Shown here piece after piece: positions 50,372 through 59,242 of a DNA stretch of 64,000 nt. The stretch's first letter is position 1. Every line of letters begins with the position of its first letter. Below the pieces are notes generated by a model. It was not told the origin of the DNA. It was given only the letters and a program-made list of their open reading frames with translations, and ran no database searches. Source of the stretch: Rugamonas aquatica (GTDB lineage: Bacteria; Pseudomonadota; Gammaproteobacteria; Burkholderiales; Burkholderiaceae_D); the NCBI RefSeq assembly GCF_009380215.1, contig NZ_WHUG01000008.1:1-64000 (forward strand), read 5' to 3'. Both the position numbers and the translations under genes were made by a program.

Positions 50372-51498
50372 CCACGCCGATCACGCCGACGCCGTCGACC
50401 ATGCCCACCGTGTCCTCCACGTTATCGGCCAGCCACGTCCCCGCCAACGCCGAATGCCGCAGCGTGCTGGCCGACGGCCGCGTAGTGACGATCACCGCCA
50501 GCCGCCGCCCGCGCGCCAACCGCGCCGACGTCAAATGCACCGTGGCCGGCGCCCCTGCCGTCGCCGAGCGCATGCAGGAAGTCGTCCGCCTGGCCCGCCA
50601 CACTGAGGTGCGCCTCGACAGCCGTGACCAGGTCGTCCTCAGCATGGACATCCCTCCCGGCGCCGCGGACCGCGACTGGGAGCTGGCCGCCGTGCTGGCC
50701 GACCGTATGGTGCGCGGCCTGTTTCAGCCCGCGCCAACGGGCCGCGTCTATGCCCAGGGCTGGTCCGATAGCTGGCATCTGGGCCGCGTGCAAGGCGGCC
50801 CGACGCCCGCAACGGCCGGCACCCAGCCGCATATCGCTCCCGAAGACAGCATCATCGCCGGCGGCCCGGCGGCCAATGGCGAAGCCTCCCCGCAGATCCA
50901 GCACATCGCCCACCTGGGCGCCCTTAGCGGCCACGCCGATCCGTCGGCCGCCGTCTCCACCGTGCGCGCCTGGTTCCCGCTGCACAGCGGCGGCGTCCAC
51001 GACAGCCTGGCCTGGGTGGAAGTAAGCGTCTTCCCAATCGAAAGCGACGCCGCAGCGACCGAGGAAGACAGCATCGCCGCCCCCGGCCTGGACCTCAGCG
51101 CCCAACTGGAAGTGCGCCAGACCCTGGCCGGCGCCCGCCACTTCGACGGCAAAGGGTTGGGGCGCTGGCGCAGCGTGGTGCGCTTCGGCCAGGCGCGTTT
51201 TCAGGGCGGATCGTACCAACTGGCGCTGGTGATGGCCGACCGCCTGGCGCGCGGGCGCGAGTTCGTGCCGCGTGGCCGCCTGATCGCCACCGGCTGCTCC
51301 AGCGCCTGGCACGCCGGTCGCGTGGACACTGTGGAGGGCCGCGAGCCCAAGCTGGAATTGATACTAAAGCAAGCGGTGCCGGGCGACCGGGTGCTGTTGC
51401 CCAAGGCCTGGCAGGGCGAGCTGCCGGCCGGTTTTGCGGCTGAACTGCGTCAAAAAGGCGCCACCTTGGCCTGTATCGACCGGATCGGCATGATTTGA
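50368..51498 (+). CDS. Unrecognised protein with internal duplication
   Basis: 376 residues from ATG 50368, overlapping the preceding TGA (ATGA). Two related segments are visible: ADRMVRGLFQPAPTGRVYAQGWSDSWHLGRV (~111-141) and ADRLARGREFVPRGRLIATGCSSAWHAGRV (~290-320), so the protein is a duplicated domain. The conserved core is GR(V/L)xAxGxSxxWHxGRV. The C-terminus has KQAVPGDRVLLP. No family recognised. Soluble, no signal peptide. Confidence 0.62.
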   Translation: MTTPITPTPSTMPTVSSTLSASHVPANAECRSVLADGRVVTITASRRPRANRADVKCTVAGAPAVAERMQEVVRLARHTEVRLDSRDQVVLSMDIPPGAADRDWELAAVLADRMVRGLFQPAPTGRVYAQGWSDSWHLGRVQGGPTPATAGTQPHIAPEDSIIAGGPAANGEASPQIQHIAHLGALSGHADPSAAVSTVRAWFPLHSGGVHDSLAWVEVSVFPIESDAAATEEDSIAAPGLDLSAQLEVRQTLAGARHFDGKGLGRWRSVVRFGQARFQGGSYQLALVMADRLARGREFVPRGRLIATGCSSAWHAGRVDTVEGREPKLELILKQAVPGDRVLLPKAWQGELPAGFAAELRQKGATLACIDRIGMI

Positions 51499-51599
51499 AG
51501 CGGCGCACGTATCGTGCGCAAGAATGAAAACGGGCGTGCCCTGCTAAAATCGGCAGATGCCAGGGCGGCCCGGAAGATGAATCGAAGAAGGAGTCTGAC

Positions 51600-53867
51600 A
51601 TGTTCCAAATGTTTGGTTTTGGCGGCGTAAAATGCCCGCGCTGCGAGCACAAAAACGACGACCAGTCGGGCTACTGCAAACACTGCGGTTTGACCCTGGG
51701 CGCCCCGCGCAGCGAGCCGGTCCTGCGCGACAACCGCTGGATACCGGGCGACGACGAGCTGGCCGTGTACTTCGGCGTCAGCGCCTTGTCCGGCATCTTC
51801 ACCAAAACGCTGCGCGTGCCTGCCACCTCGCGCGCCTACATCCTGCAAGCCGATAAAGCCACCGAAGTACCGCAGGGCGAATACGAAATCGAAGGCTTCT
51901 TCACCCGCTTGAACCACCTGCTGCGCAACCAGAACGCCGAAATCCTGATCACCCGCAGCGCCGCGCTGCCGGTGGAGTTTTCGTTCAGCGATCTGCAGAC
52001 GGCGGAACACCTGAAGGTATCGGCCCGCTTCACCGTCAGCATCCGCATTGAAAACGTGCCGGCTTTCGCCCAGCACTTCATGACCGTGCCAGGCGTCGTC
52101 AGCACCTTGCACCTGCATGATCTGCTGGCGCCGTCGGTGCACCAGGTGGCGGCCGAATTCGTCGGCAGCCGCGCCATGCGCGACATGGCGCACAACGCCG
52201 AGCTGCGCCTGCAATTGGACGAACGGCTGCAAGCCGCGCTGAAGCTGCGCCTGGCCGGCTACGGATTGGCCGTCGAACGGGTGGAGACGGCCGCGCTGCG
52301 CCACGATAAATTCGACCACAACCGCGAGCGCATCGGCACCCTGTGGCTGGTGGCGGACGAGCGCCATGTGCAGCTGGAGCACGTCAAGCAGCTCGACCAG
52401 ATTTACGACGAAGAGGAATGGCAAGCCATCTGGCGCGAAGAGCAGAAGATGCGCTCCGAGCTGCGCCGCGCCGAGCTGCGCCAGGACGCCAGCGTCAACA
52501 AGGCCGAGCTGACCTTCAAGGAGTCCGAGCGCGTGCAGGCATTGCGTGCGCGCGAAGTGGACCTGTACAGCCGCGTGATGGAATCGAAGACCCGCAAGGT
52601 CGCCATCGACAAGGGCGCGGGCACCATCCTGGCCGACCTGGAACACGAGCTGGCGAAGAGCAAATCGCACCGCGCCGGCGAGCAGGCCGACTGGGAGCAT
52701 GTGCGCCAGCTGGCCCAGATCAAGATGCGCACCGATCTGGAAGTGCTGCAGCAGACGGCCGCTGGCCAGCGCCAGTTGGCGCAGCAGCGGTTGTCGCACC
52801 AGTTGCGCCAGCAGTCCATCGAAAGCCAGATCGCGCAGGCGCTGCTGATCGAGGACGAATCGCACCGCCGCAACGAGCTGGCCGCGCTGCGCCAGCGCGA
52901 GAAGGCCGAAAAAGAACGCGAGCTTGAAATCGAGGCCGAAGGCCACAACGAACGTATCCAGGGTCTGAGCCTGACCAACGCCGCGCGCCGCCGCGAGGCC
53001 GAGCGCGTACAGGAGTGGGAAGACCAGCTCCAGCTGGCCCGCCAGCGCGAGCTGCTGCGCGGCGACGCCGTCAAGGATGCGTCCAATGCCGTGCAGGTGG
53101 CCGAGATCAATCAGAAGATCGAGGAATTGAAGCGTGCCGGCGCGCAGGCCGACGCGGTCGCCCAGTACGAGAAGCTGTTGCGCACCATCGAGGCAGACGG
53201 CGTGCATCAGCGCCAGAACCTGGCCGTCAACAAGCAGGCCATGCTGGATCAGCTGGAAGTGGACGAGCAGCGCCAGATCCTCAAGCAGAAGGAGCAGGAG
53301 GCGCAGTGGCAGCGCGAGCTGAAAAAGCTGGAGCACGAGCGCGAAGAAAAATTCGCCCGCTGGAAGGGCGAGTACGATGTCCTGCTGGCGCAGCAGTCAC
53401 ACGAGATCACGCGCATCGAAACCATCGGCCGCTTGAGCGACAGCGGCAAGGTCGCCACCGCCGCCGCGCCGAACGCCGAAGCGCTCACGCAGATCATGAA
53501 ACTGCAAATACAGGGCGGCATGACGGCCGAACAGATACAGGCGCTGGCGCAGGTGGTGGCGGCCGAACATGGCGTGACCCCGGCCGAAGCGGCGCGGCTG
53601 GCGCATGAGCGCGTGCTGGAAGAGCGCGCGCACCGCGACAGCGAAATGGACAAGGACCGCCGCCACCAGCTCGATCTGCTGAACGTGCAGAACGCCGCCA
53701 GCGCCAGTGCGCTGACGACCCAGAGCCAGCTGGGTGTGGGTGTGGCGCAGGCCGGAGCAGCCGCCCCGTCACCGGCGCCGGCACGCTACTGCTCCAACGG
53801 CCATCCGACGCGGGCCGGCCACCCGCTGGACAAATTCTGCGCCCAATGCGGCGTGCCTTTAGCTTGA
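51600..53867 (+). CDS. Zinc-ribbon, SPFH-like, coiled-coil protein
   Basis: 755 residues. N-terminal zinc ribbon CPRC…CKHC (Cys12, 15, 26, 29); a beta/alpha domain of about residues 35-255 with the SPFH-like pattern (VEFSFSDLQTAEHLKVSARF … FGVDGYGLAVERVETAAL style ending); ~260-620 a long charged coiled coil (ELRRAELRQDASVNKAEL, EQEAQWQRELKKLEHE); a helical part; and a C-terminal ribbon (Cys731, His735, Cys747, Cys750). This looks like a scaffold protein. AAGGAG precedes the ATG by 6 nt. Located directly before the kinase gene. Confidence 0.7.
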   Translation: MFQMFGFGGVKCPRCEHKNDDQSGYCKHCGLTLGAPRSEPVLRDNRWIPGDDELAVYFGVSALSGIFTKTLRVPATSRAYILQADKATEVPQGEYEIEGFFTRLNHLLRNQNAEILITRSAALPVEFSFSDLQTAEHLKVSARFTVSIRIENVPAFAQHFMTVPGVVSTLHLHDLLAPSVHQVAAEFVGSRAMRDMAHNAELRLQLDERLQAALKLRLAGYGLAVERVETAALRHDKFDHNRERIGTLWLVADERHVQLEHVKQLDQIYDEEEWQAIWREEQKMRSELRRAELRQDASVNKAELTFKESERVQALRAREVDLYSRVMESKTRKVAIDKGAGTILADLEHELAKSKSHRAGEQADWEHVRQLAQIKMRTDLEVLQQTAAGQRQLAQQRLSHQLRQQSIESQIAQALLIEDESHRRNELAALRQREKAEKERELEIEAEGHNERIQGLSLTNAARRREAERVQEWEDQLQLARQRELLRGDAVKDASNAVQVAEINQKIEELKRAGAQADAVAQYEKLLRTIEADGVHQRQNLAVNKQAMLDQLEVDEQRQILKQKEQEAQWQRELKKLEHEREEKFARWKGEYDVLLAQQSHEITRIETIGRLSDSGKVATAAAPNAEALTQIMKLQIQGGMTAEQIQALAQVVAAEHGVTPAEAARLAHERVLEERAHRDSEMDKDRRHQLDLLNVQNAASASALTTQSQLGVGVAQAGAAAPSPAPARYCSNGHPTRAGHPLDKFCAQCGVPLA

Positions 53868-53901
53868 ACAGCTTTGAGCAGGAACGGGTACACTTCGTTT
53901 A

Positions 53902-56211
53902 ATGATGCAAACAGCAAGAGAAAAGATCCGCGAACTGCGGGCCTTACATGATGACGGTCTACTGAGCTTGCAGGAGTTTGACCGCCGCAAGAATGCCATC
54001 CTGGATGCGGAGTACGCGCCGCCGGGAGGCAGCGTCACGGCTGCACCGCCGCCGGTGCGGCAGGGGACGGAGCTGGGGCTGATGTCGGGCCAGGAGATCG
54101 GCCCGCAGAACCGCCGCTACCGGCTGGAGCGCCTGATCGGCATGGGTGGCATGGGCCAGGTATGGCAGGCGACCGACCTCGCCACCCACGCGGAGCTGGG
54201 TCACAGCGACATGGTGGCGCTGAAGATCCTGCCGCCGCAGCTGACGCAAAGCGCCACCCACGCCAAGCTGCTGATCGAGGAAGCGACGCAGGCGCGCAAG
54301 CTGGCGCACGAGAACATCGTCCGTGTCTACGAATGGGCGCAGGATCCGGCCACCTCCAGCTACTTCATCATCATGGAATACCTGGAAGGGCAGGACCTGG
54401 ACGCCTATCTGGCGGCGCAAGGCCCGCTGCCGATGGAAGCCATCTACCGCCTGCTGACGCCTGTCGGCGACGCGCTTCAATACGCCTGGGACAAGCACAA
54501 GCTGGTACACCGCGACATCAAGCCCGGCAATGTGTTCCTGACCCAGCGCGGCGAAATCAAGCTGCTGGACTTCGGCATCGCCTCGCGCGCGCGCAGCGCC
54601 GGCAGCAGCCTCGGTTTGCAGACGCCCAACGCAGGCACCGTCGGCTACCGCGCGCCGGAAGCGGGCACGCATCAGCGCCAGCCCGCGCCCAAGCTCGATG
54701 TCTACGCCGTCGCGGTGATGATCTACCAGCTGCTGGAAGGCCGCATGCCATTCGACGACATGCGCCCAGCCGACTTCCACCCATCGCCGCCGCAAGGCCT
54801 CAACCCGGCACAATGGAAGGTGCTGCAAAATGGCTTCGCCTACGCGCAGGAGCGCCGCCCGGCCTCGGTCAGCGAGCTGCTGGCGGAGCTGCGCCGCGCC
54901 GACGGGCCGAGCGAAGAGGAACTGGCCGCGCAAGCCAGGCAGGCGCAGGACCGCGAGCAGCAGCGCCAGTCGGAGCAGGCCGCCCACGCCGCAGCCAAGG
55001 CGGCGCAGGCGGAACAGGCGCGCATCGCCGAGATGAAGCGTCAGGCGCTGGCGGCGGAGCAGGCCGCGCGCCGTCAGGCAGAGGCTCAGGCAGCGGTTGC
55101 GGAAAAGACCAAGCTGGATCAGCAGCGCCGCCTGCTGGAAGCGAAGCAGCGCGCCGAATCTGAAGCCGCCGCGCAAGCGCGCAAGCAAGCCTTGCGCGAG
55201 CAGCTGCAAGCGCGCCGCGACGCCGACGCAAAAAAAGCCCGCGATGAGCGTGAAGAACAGCATCGCAAGGCCGCGCAACTGAAGGCCGAAGCTGCGTATC
55301 GCGCCGAGCAGGAGCGCCACCGCAAGCAGCAGGCCGAACGCAACGCGGCGGAACTGGCCGCATTGATGCCCACGCCGGGCAGCCCGGTGGCCGATGCCAA
55401 CGGCGTATTGCGTGACCGCTTTGTCGACGGCACCGGCGTCGGCCCGGACCTGGTGCTGATACCGACCGGCCGCTTCCAGATGGGCTCCCACGAACACGAA
55501 CACGCGGCGGCGATCAAGGCCGGCGCGCAAAAGAACTGGCTGGAACGCGAGACGCCGCTGCATTGGGTCGGCATCGAGCACTCGTTTGCGATGGGACGCT
55601 TCCCGGTGACGGTGGGCCAGTGGCGGCAGTTCGTGCGCGCCACCGGCTGGGAATCGCAGTCCGACACCGACTGGCGCGCGCCCGGCTTCGCGCAGACCGA
55701 CGAGCATCCGGTGGTCGGCGTCAGCTGGATGGATGTGCAGTTGTACCTGCGCTGGCTGTCGGAGAAGACCGGCCAGACCTACCGCCTGCCGAGCGAGGCG
55801 GAATGGGAGTACGCCTGCCGCGCCGGCACCAAGACCGCGTTCAGCTTCGGCGACACCATCTCCACCGAGCAGGCCAACTACGACGGCCACTACACCTACA
55901 ACGGCAGCGCACGCGGCGCCTATCTGCAGGCGACCAACAAGGCCGGCACCTTCCAGCCCAACCCCTGGGGGCTGTTCGACATGCACGGCAACGTGTGGGA
56001 GTGGACGCAGGATGTGGTGCACGATAACTACGTCGGCGCACCGGCCGACGGCAGCGCATGGGAAGAGGGTGGCGACCAGGTGCGGCGCATCCTGCGCGGC
56101 GGCTCGTGGCTGTACAACCCGCGCTATCTGCGCTCGTCGGTGCGCAATGGCTTCTCGGCGGTGCTGGCCAACGACATCGTCGGCTTCCGCGTGGCTCGGA
56201 AACTGGTATAG
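53902..56211 (+). CDS. Ser/Thr kinase fused to a formylglycine-generating-enzyme-type domain
   Basis: 769 residues. Residues ~5-38: SHOCT-like helical pair (IRELRALHDDGLLSLQEFDRRK). ~72-345: Hanks-type kinase with glycine loop LIGMGGMGQVWQAT, Lys108, HRDIKPGN (Asp205) and DFGIA (Asp223). ~345-480: charged coiled coil. ~510-769: FGE/SUMF1-type fold (VLIPTGRFQMGSHE, NPWGLFDMHGNVWEWTQD, RILRGGSWLYNPRYLR, VGFRVARKL). In such fusions the second domain is often a ligand-binding or scaffold module. No membrane helix. Substrates unknown. Confidence 0.88.
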   Translation: MMQTAREKIRELRALHDDGLLSLQEFDRRKNAILDAEYAPPGGSVTAAPPPVRQGTELGLMSGQEIGPQNRRYRLERLIGMGGMGQVWQATDLATHAELGHSDMVALKILPPQLTQSATHAKLLIEEATQARKLAHENIVRVYEWAQDPATSSYFIIMEYLEGQDLDAYLAAQGPLPMEAIYRLLTPVGDALQYAWDKHKLVHRDIKPGNVFLTQRGEIKLLDFGIASRARSAGSSLGLQTPNAGTVGYRAPEAGTHQRQPAPKLDVYAVAVMIYQLLEGRMPFDDMRPADFHPSPPQGLNPAQWKVLQNGFAYAQERRPASVSELLAELRRADGPSEEELAAQARQAQDREQQRQSEQAAHAAAKAAQAEQARIAEMKRQALAAEQAARRQAEAQAAVAEKTKLDQQRRLLEAKQRAESEAAAQARKQALREQLQARRDADAKKARDEREEQHRKAAQLKAEAAYRAEQERHRKQQAERNAAELAALMPTPGSPVADANGVLRDRFVDGTGVGPDLVLIPTGRFQMGSHEHEHAAAIKAGAQKNWLERETPLHWVGIEHSFAMGRFPVTVGQWRQFVRATGWESQSDTDWRAPGFAQTDEHPVVGVSWMDVQLYLRWLSEKTGQTYRLPSEAEWEYACRAGTKTAFSFGDTISTEQANYDGHYTYNGSARGAYLQATNKAGTFQPNPWGLFDMHGNVWEWTQDVVHDNYVGAPADGSAWEEGGDQVRRILRGGSWLYNPRYLRSSVRNGFSAVLANDIVGFRVARKLV

Positions 56212-56215
56212 CCGC

Positions 56216-56224
56216 TGGTATAAT
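56216..56224 (+). promoter_or_regulatory. Extended -10 promoter element for yjdM
   Basis: TGGTATAAT: a TG dinucleotide one base before a perfect TATAAT, about 32 nt upstream of the yjdM ATG and just after the kinase stop. Extended -10 promoters can work with a weak -35, and none is clear here. Confidence 0.5.
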
Positions 56225-56255
56225 GCTGCCTTCTTAAAAATACCAGGACCGTACC

Positions 56256-56600
56256 ATGAGCGCCTTGCCTCCATGCCCCAAATGCCACTCAGAATTCACC
56301 TACGAAGACGGCGCCCAGCTGGTGTGCCCGGAGTGCGCCCACGAGTGGAGCGCCACCGCGGCCGAGGCGGCGGAAGAAGGCGCCAAGGTTTATCGCGACT
56401 CCGTCGGTAACATCCTGCAGGACGGCGACACCGTCACCGTCATCAAGGATCTGAAACTGAAGGGCGGCGGCGGTACCGTCAAAGTAGGCACCAAGGTCAA
56501 GAACATCCGCCTGGTCGACAGCGACCACGATATCGATTGCAAGATCGACGGCTTCGGCGCCATGAGCCTGAAAACCGAATTCGTTAAAAAAGTCGTGTAA
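56256..56600 (+). CDS. yjdM: YjdM/PhnA zinc-ribbon protein
   Basis: 114 residues. N-terminal zinc ribbon PPCPKCHSEFTYEDGAQLVCPECAHEW with four Cys, then DSVGNILQDGDTVTVIKDLKLKGGG, the PhnA-family signature. The name PhnA is historical; the role in phosphonate use is not supported by known function. Its stop is followed directly by the stop of the convergent LysR gene. Confidence 0.92.
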   Translation: MSALPPCPKCHSEFTYEDGAQLVCPECAHEWSATAAEAAEEGAKVYRDSVGNILQDGDTVTVIKDLKLKGGGGTVKVGTKVKNIRLVDSDHDIDCKIDGFGAMSLKTEFVKKVV

Positions 56601-57485
56601 TCACCCCAGCCGCTCCAGCGCAAAGTCCACGAAGCTGCGGACTTTGGCGCTGGGGCGCGCTTCCGGCCGGCGCAGGATGTGCATGGGCCGCGACGGCAGT
56701 TCCCACTTCGGCAGCAGCCGCACCAGTTTCCCCTCTTTCAGCGCAGGCTCCATCAGCAGGTCCGCCTGCATCGCGACACCCATGCCGGCGATGGCGGCCG
56801 ACACCAGCGAGGCGCCGGTATTGCTGGTGAATGCGCTGCGCACGGCCACCTCGACCTGCTCCCCGCCTTTGCAGAAGCGCCATGCGGCATGCGGGCGCCA
56901 ATCCGAAAACACCAGGCAGTTGTGCTTCTCCAGATCCGTCGGATGGCGCGGCGTGCCGTGCCGCTTCAGGTAGGCCGGGCTGGCGGCGAGCAGCACGCGC
57001 CCCGGCCGCAACGGCCGCGCGATCAAGCCACTGTCCACCAGCGCGCCGGACCGGATCGCGACATCGACGCCTTCCTCGGCCATGTCGATGACGCGGTTAG
57101 TCAGTAGTAGATCAAGTTTCACTTGCGGGTACAGCGCCGCGTAGGCGCCGATGACGGGCATCAGCCGCTGTTCGCCATAGGTGGCGGGCGCGGAGACGCG
57201 CAGGCTGCCCTGCGGCTCGGCGCGCAGATGTTCGGCCACGCGGTCGGCCGCTTCAACACCGACCAGCACGTCGCGACAGCGTTCCAGGTACACGGCGCCG
57301 ATCTCCGTCAGCGCCTGCCTGCGCGTGGTGCGCTCGATCAGGCGAGCGCCCAGTTCCAGTTCCAGCGCCTGCACGTGTTTGCCGACCATGACCGGGGAGA
57401 TGTCCAGCGTCTGCGCCGCGGCGGCGAAGCTGGGCGCGGTGGCGGCGGCCACGAAGACTTGCATGCTGCGGAGTTTATCGCTCAT
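56601..57485 (-). CDS. LysR-family transcriptional regulator
   Basis: 294 residues: HTH VFVAAATAPSFAAAAQTLDISPVMVGKHVQALELELG and effector domain (PQGSLRVSAPATYGEQRLMP … VSAAIAGMGVAMQADLLME). It resembles the CrgA/DhcR-like group. Divergent from the DUF1330 gene with a 101-nt intergenic region, which is the likely target and autoregulatory site. Confidence 0.88.
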   Translation of the reverse strand: MSDKLRSMQVFVAAATAPSFAAAAQTLDISPVMVGKHVQALELELGARLIERTTRRQALTEIGAVYLERCRDVLVGVEAADRVAEHLRAEPQGSLRVSAPATYGEQRLMPVIGAYAALYPQVKLDLLLTNRVIDMAEEGVDVAIRSGALVDSGLIARPLRPGRVLLAASPAYLKRHGTPRHPTDLEKHNCLVFSDWRPHAAWRFCKGGEQVEVAVRSAFTSNTGASLVSAAIAGMGVAMQADLLMEPALKEGKLVRLLPKWELPSRPMHILRRPEARPSAKVRSFVDFALERLG

Positions 57486-57586
57486 ATATTCGAAAGTACT
57501 AGTTACGAGTCTGTTAAATTCTAGCTCATTTATGCTTTCGTGGCTTTGAATGACAATGGAGCCTCATTCAACAGCAGGAGGTCATC

Positions 57587-57874
57587 ATGGCAGCATATGC
57601 AATCGGTTCGCTCACCTTACTCAACGCAGACTGGGTGCCGGAGTACAGCGCGCACATGCCGGCACTGGCGCAAAAACACGGCGGCAAGCCGCTGGCAAAA
57701 GGGGCGCCGGTGATCATCGAAGGTACGCCGGCCGTGCCTGAGACGCAGATCATCATCGAGTTCCCGTCGATGGAACACGCACACGCCTGGTACAACGATC
57801 CGGCCCACGCGCCGCTGAAGAAGCTGCGCCAGGGCGGCGCCGAGTTTTCGATGGTGCTGGTGAACGGTCTGTAG
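57587..57874 (+). CDS. DUF1330 family protein
   Basis: 95 residues of the ferredoxin-like dimeric alpha/beta barrel fold: NADWVPEYSAHMPALAQKHGGKPLAKG and IIIEFPSMEHAHAWYNDPAHAPLKKLRQ are the family signatures. A strong AGGAGG lies 5 nt before the ATG. Function unknown. Likely controlled by the divergent LysR. Confidence 0.9.
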   Translation: MAAYAIGSLTLLNADWVPEYSAHMPALAQKHGGKPLAKGAPVIIEGTPAVPETQIIIEFPSMEHAHAWYNDPAHAPLKKLRQGGAEFSMVLVNGL

Positions 57875-57950
57875 ACGTTTAGTAGAGGCGAAACCCGGTC
57901 AAACGGTGTAGAGTGACGGTTTTGATAATGCCGTTTTCAAGGAACACCGT

Positions 57951-58349
57951 ATGACTATCAAAGTACTGCGCGACCAGTCGCTGCCAATGCGCCATATCGT
58001 CCATGTGCGCAACCACATTCTGTCAACCGACGGCTCGGTGGAGGAGGGCGGCAACGACGCCGGCCCTTCGCCGCACGACCTGTACGATGCCGCGCTGAGC
58101 GCCTGCAAAGCGCTCACCGTGGTCTGGTACGCGAAGCGCAAGAACATCCCGCTGGAGCATGTGGAAGTGAGCATGGAGCGCGACGCCAGCGAAGAGCGCC
58201 AGGGCACCTACCGCCTGGCCGCCACGCTGCACCTGACCGGCGACCTGACCGAGACCCAGCGCGCAGAGCTGCTGTCCGCCGCGCAGAAATGCCCGATCCA
58301 CAAGCTGATGACCTCCGTGACCACCGAAGTCACCACCGTGCTGGGATAA
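57951..58349 (+). CDS. OsmC/Ohr family thiol peroxidase-like protein
   Basis: 132 residues. The two redox cysteines are in DAALSACKALTVVWYAKRK (Cys52) and KCPIHKLM (Cys114), the OsmC pattern. OsmC/Ohr proteins reduce organic hydroperoxides via these thiols. AAGGAA precedes the ATG. The pirin gene follows 4 nt downstream, so the two form an operon. Confidence 0.9.
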   Translation: MTIKVLRDQSLPMRHIVHVRNHILSTDGSVEEGGNDAGPSPHDLYDAALSACKALTVVWYAKRKNIPLEHVEVSMERDASEERQGTYRLAATLHLTGDLTETQRAELLSAAQKCPIHKLMTSVTTEVTTVLG

Positions 58350-58353
58350 GATC

Positions 58354-59232
58354 ATGACGATTTCGAATCTGCTCAAGGGCCATGAAAAAGATCTGGGCGG
58401 CGGCTTTGTCGTGCGCCGCTACCTGCCGTCCGCCATCAAGCAGGCGGTAGGCCCGTTCATCTTCTTCGACCATTTCGGCCCGGTCGATGTGCCGCTGGAC
58501 GCCGACCATGATGTGCGTCCGCATCCGCATATCGGCCTGTCCACCGTCACCTATCTGTTCGAAGGCGCGATCGACCATCGCGACAGCATCGGCAGCGTGC
58601 AGCGCATCGAACCTGGCGCGATCAACTGGATGACGGCCGGCCGCGGCATCGTCCACTCCGAGCGTACGCCCAAGGATTTGGTCGGCAAGCCGCACCGCAC
58701 GCACGGCCTGCAACTGTGGGCCGCGCTGCCGGTCGCGCATGAGGAGGACGAGCCGGGCTTCTGCCACACGCCGTCGTCCGATATTCCGGAATTCGATGTC
58801 GACGGTGCGCGCGTGCGCGTGCTGGTCGGTTCCGCCTTCGGCAAGACCTCACCGGTGAAGACCTACAGCCAGACGCTGTACCTGGACGTGACGCTGAAGG
58901 TCGGCCATGAGCTGGCGCTGAGCGGCCTGCCGGCGGAAGCGGCGATCTATCCGATCAGCGGCGAGCTGTACATCGACGGCGCGCCGCTGGCGCTGCACAG
59001 CATGGCGTTGCTCGATACCGCCGGCGCGCAGTTGATCAAGGCCGATGCGGATGCGCAGTTCGTGGTGATCGGCGGCGAGCCGCTGGATGGCCATCGCTTC
59101 ATGTCGTGGAACTTCGTTTCGTCCAGCAAGGAGCGCATCGTCCAGGCCAGCGAGGATTGGGAAGCGCAGCGTTTCGAGAAGGTGCCGGGAGAGACTGAGT
59201 TCATTCCGCTGCCGGCTAAACGGCCGGCCTAA
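58354..59232 (+). CDS. Pirin family protein
   Basis: 292 residues with both pirin cupin halves: GFV-type FFDHFGPVDVPLDADHDVRPHPHIGLSTVTYLFEG and INWMTAGRGIVHSERTPKD, then IYPISGELYIDGAPLALHSM. It is a second pirin paralogue in the window, here coupled to OsmC, while the first follows azoR. A redox-stress role for this pair is inferred. Confidence 0.9.
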   Translation: MTISNLLKGHEKDLGGGFVVRRYLPSAIKQAVGPFIFFDHFGPVDVPLDADHDVRPHPHIGLSTVTYLFEGAIDHRDSIGSVQRIEPGAINWMTAGRGIVHSERTPKDLVGKPHRTHGLQLWAALPVAHEEDEPGFCHTPSSDIPEFDVDGARVRVLVGSAFGKTSPVKTYSQTLYLDVTLKVGHELALSGLPAEAAIYPISGELYIDGAPLALHSMALLDTAGAQLIKADADAQFVVIGGEPLDGHRFMSWNFVSSSKERIVQASEDWEAQRFEKVPGETEFIPLPAKRPA

Positions 59233-59242
59233 GCACCCAGGT

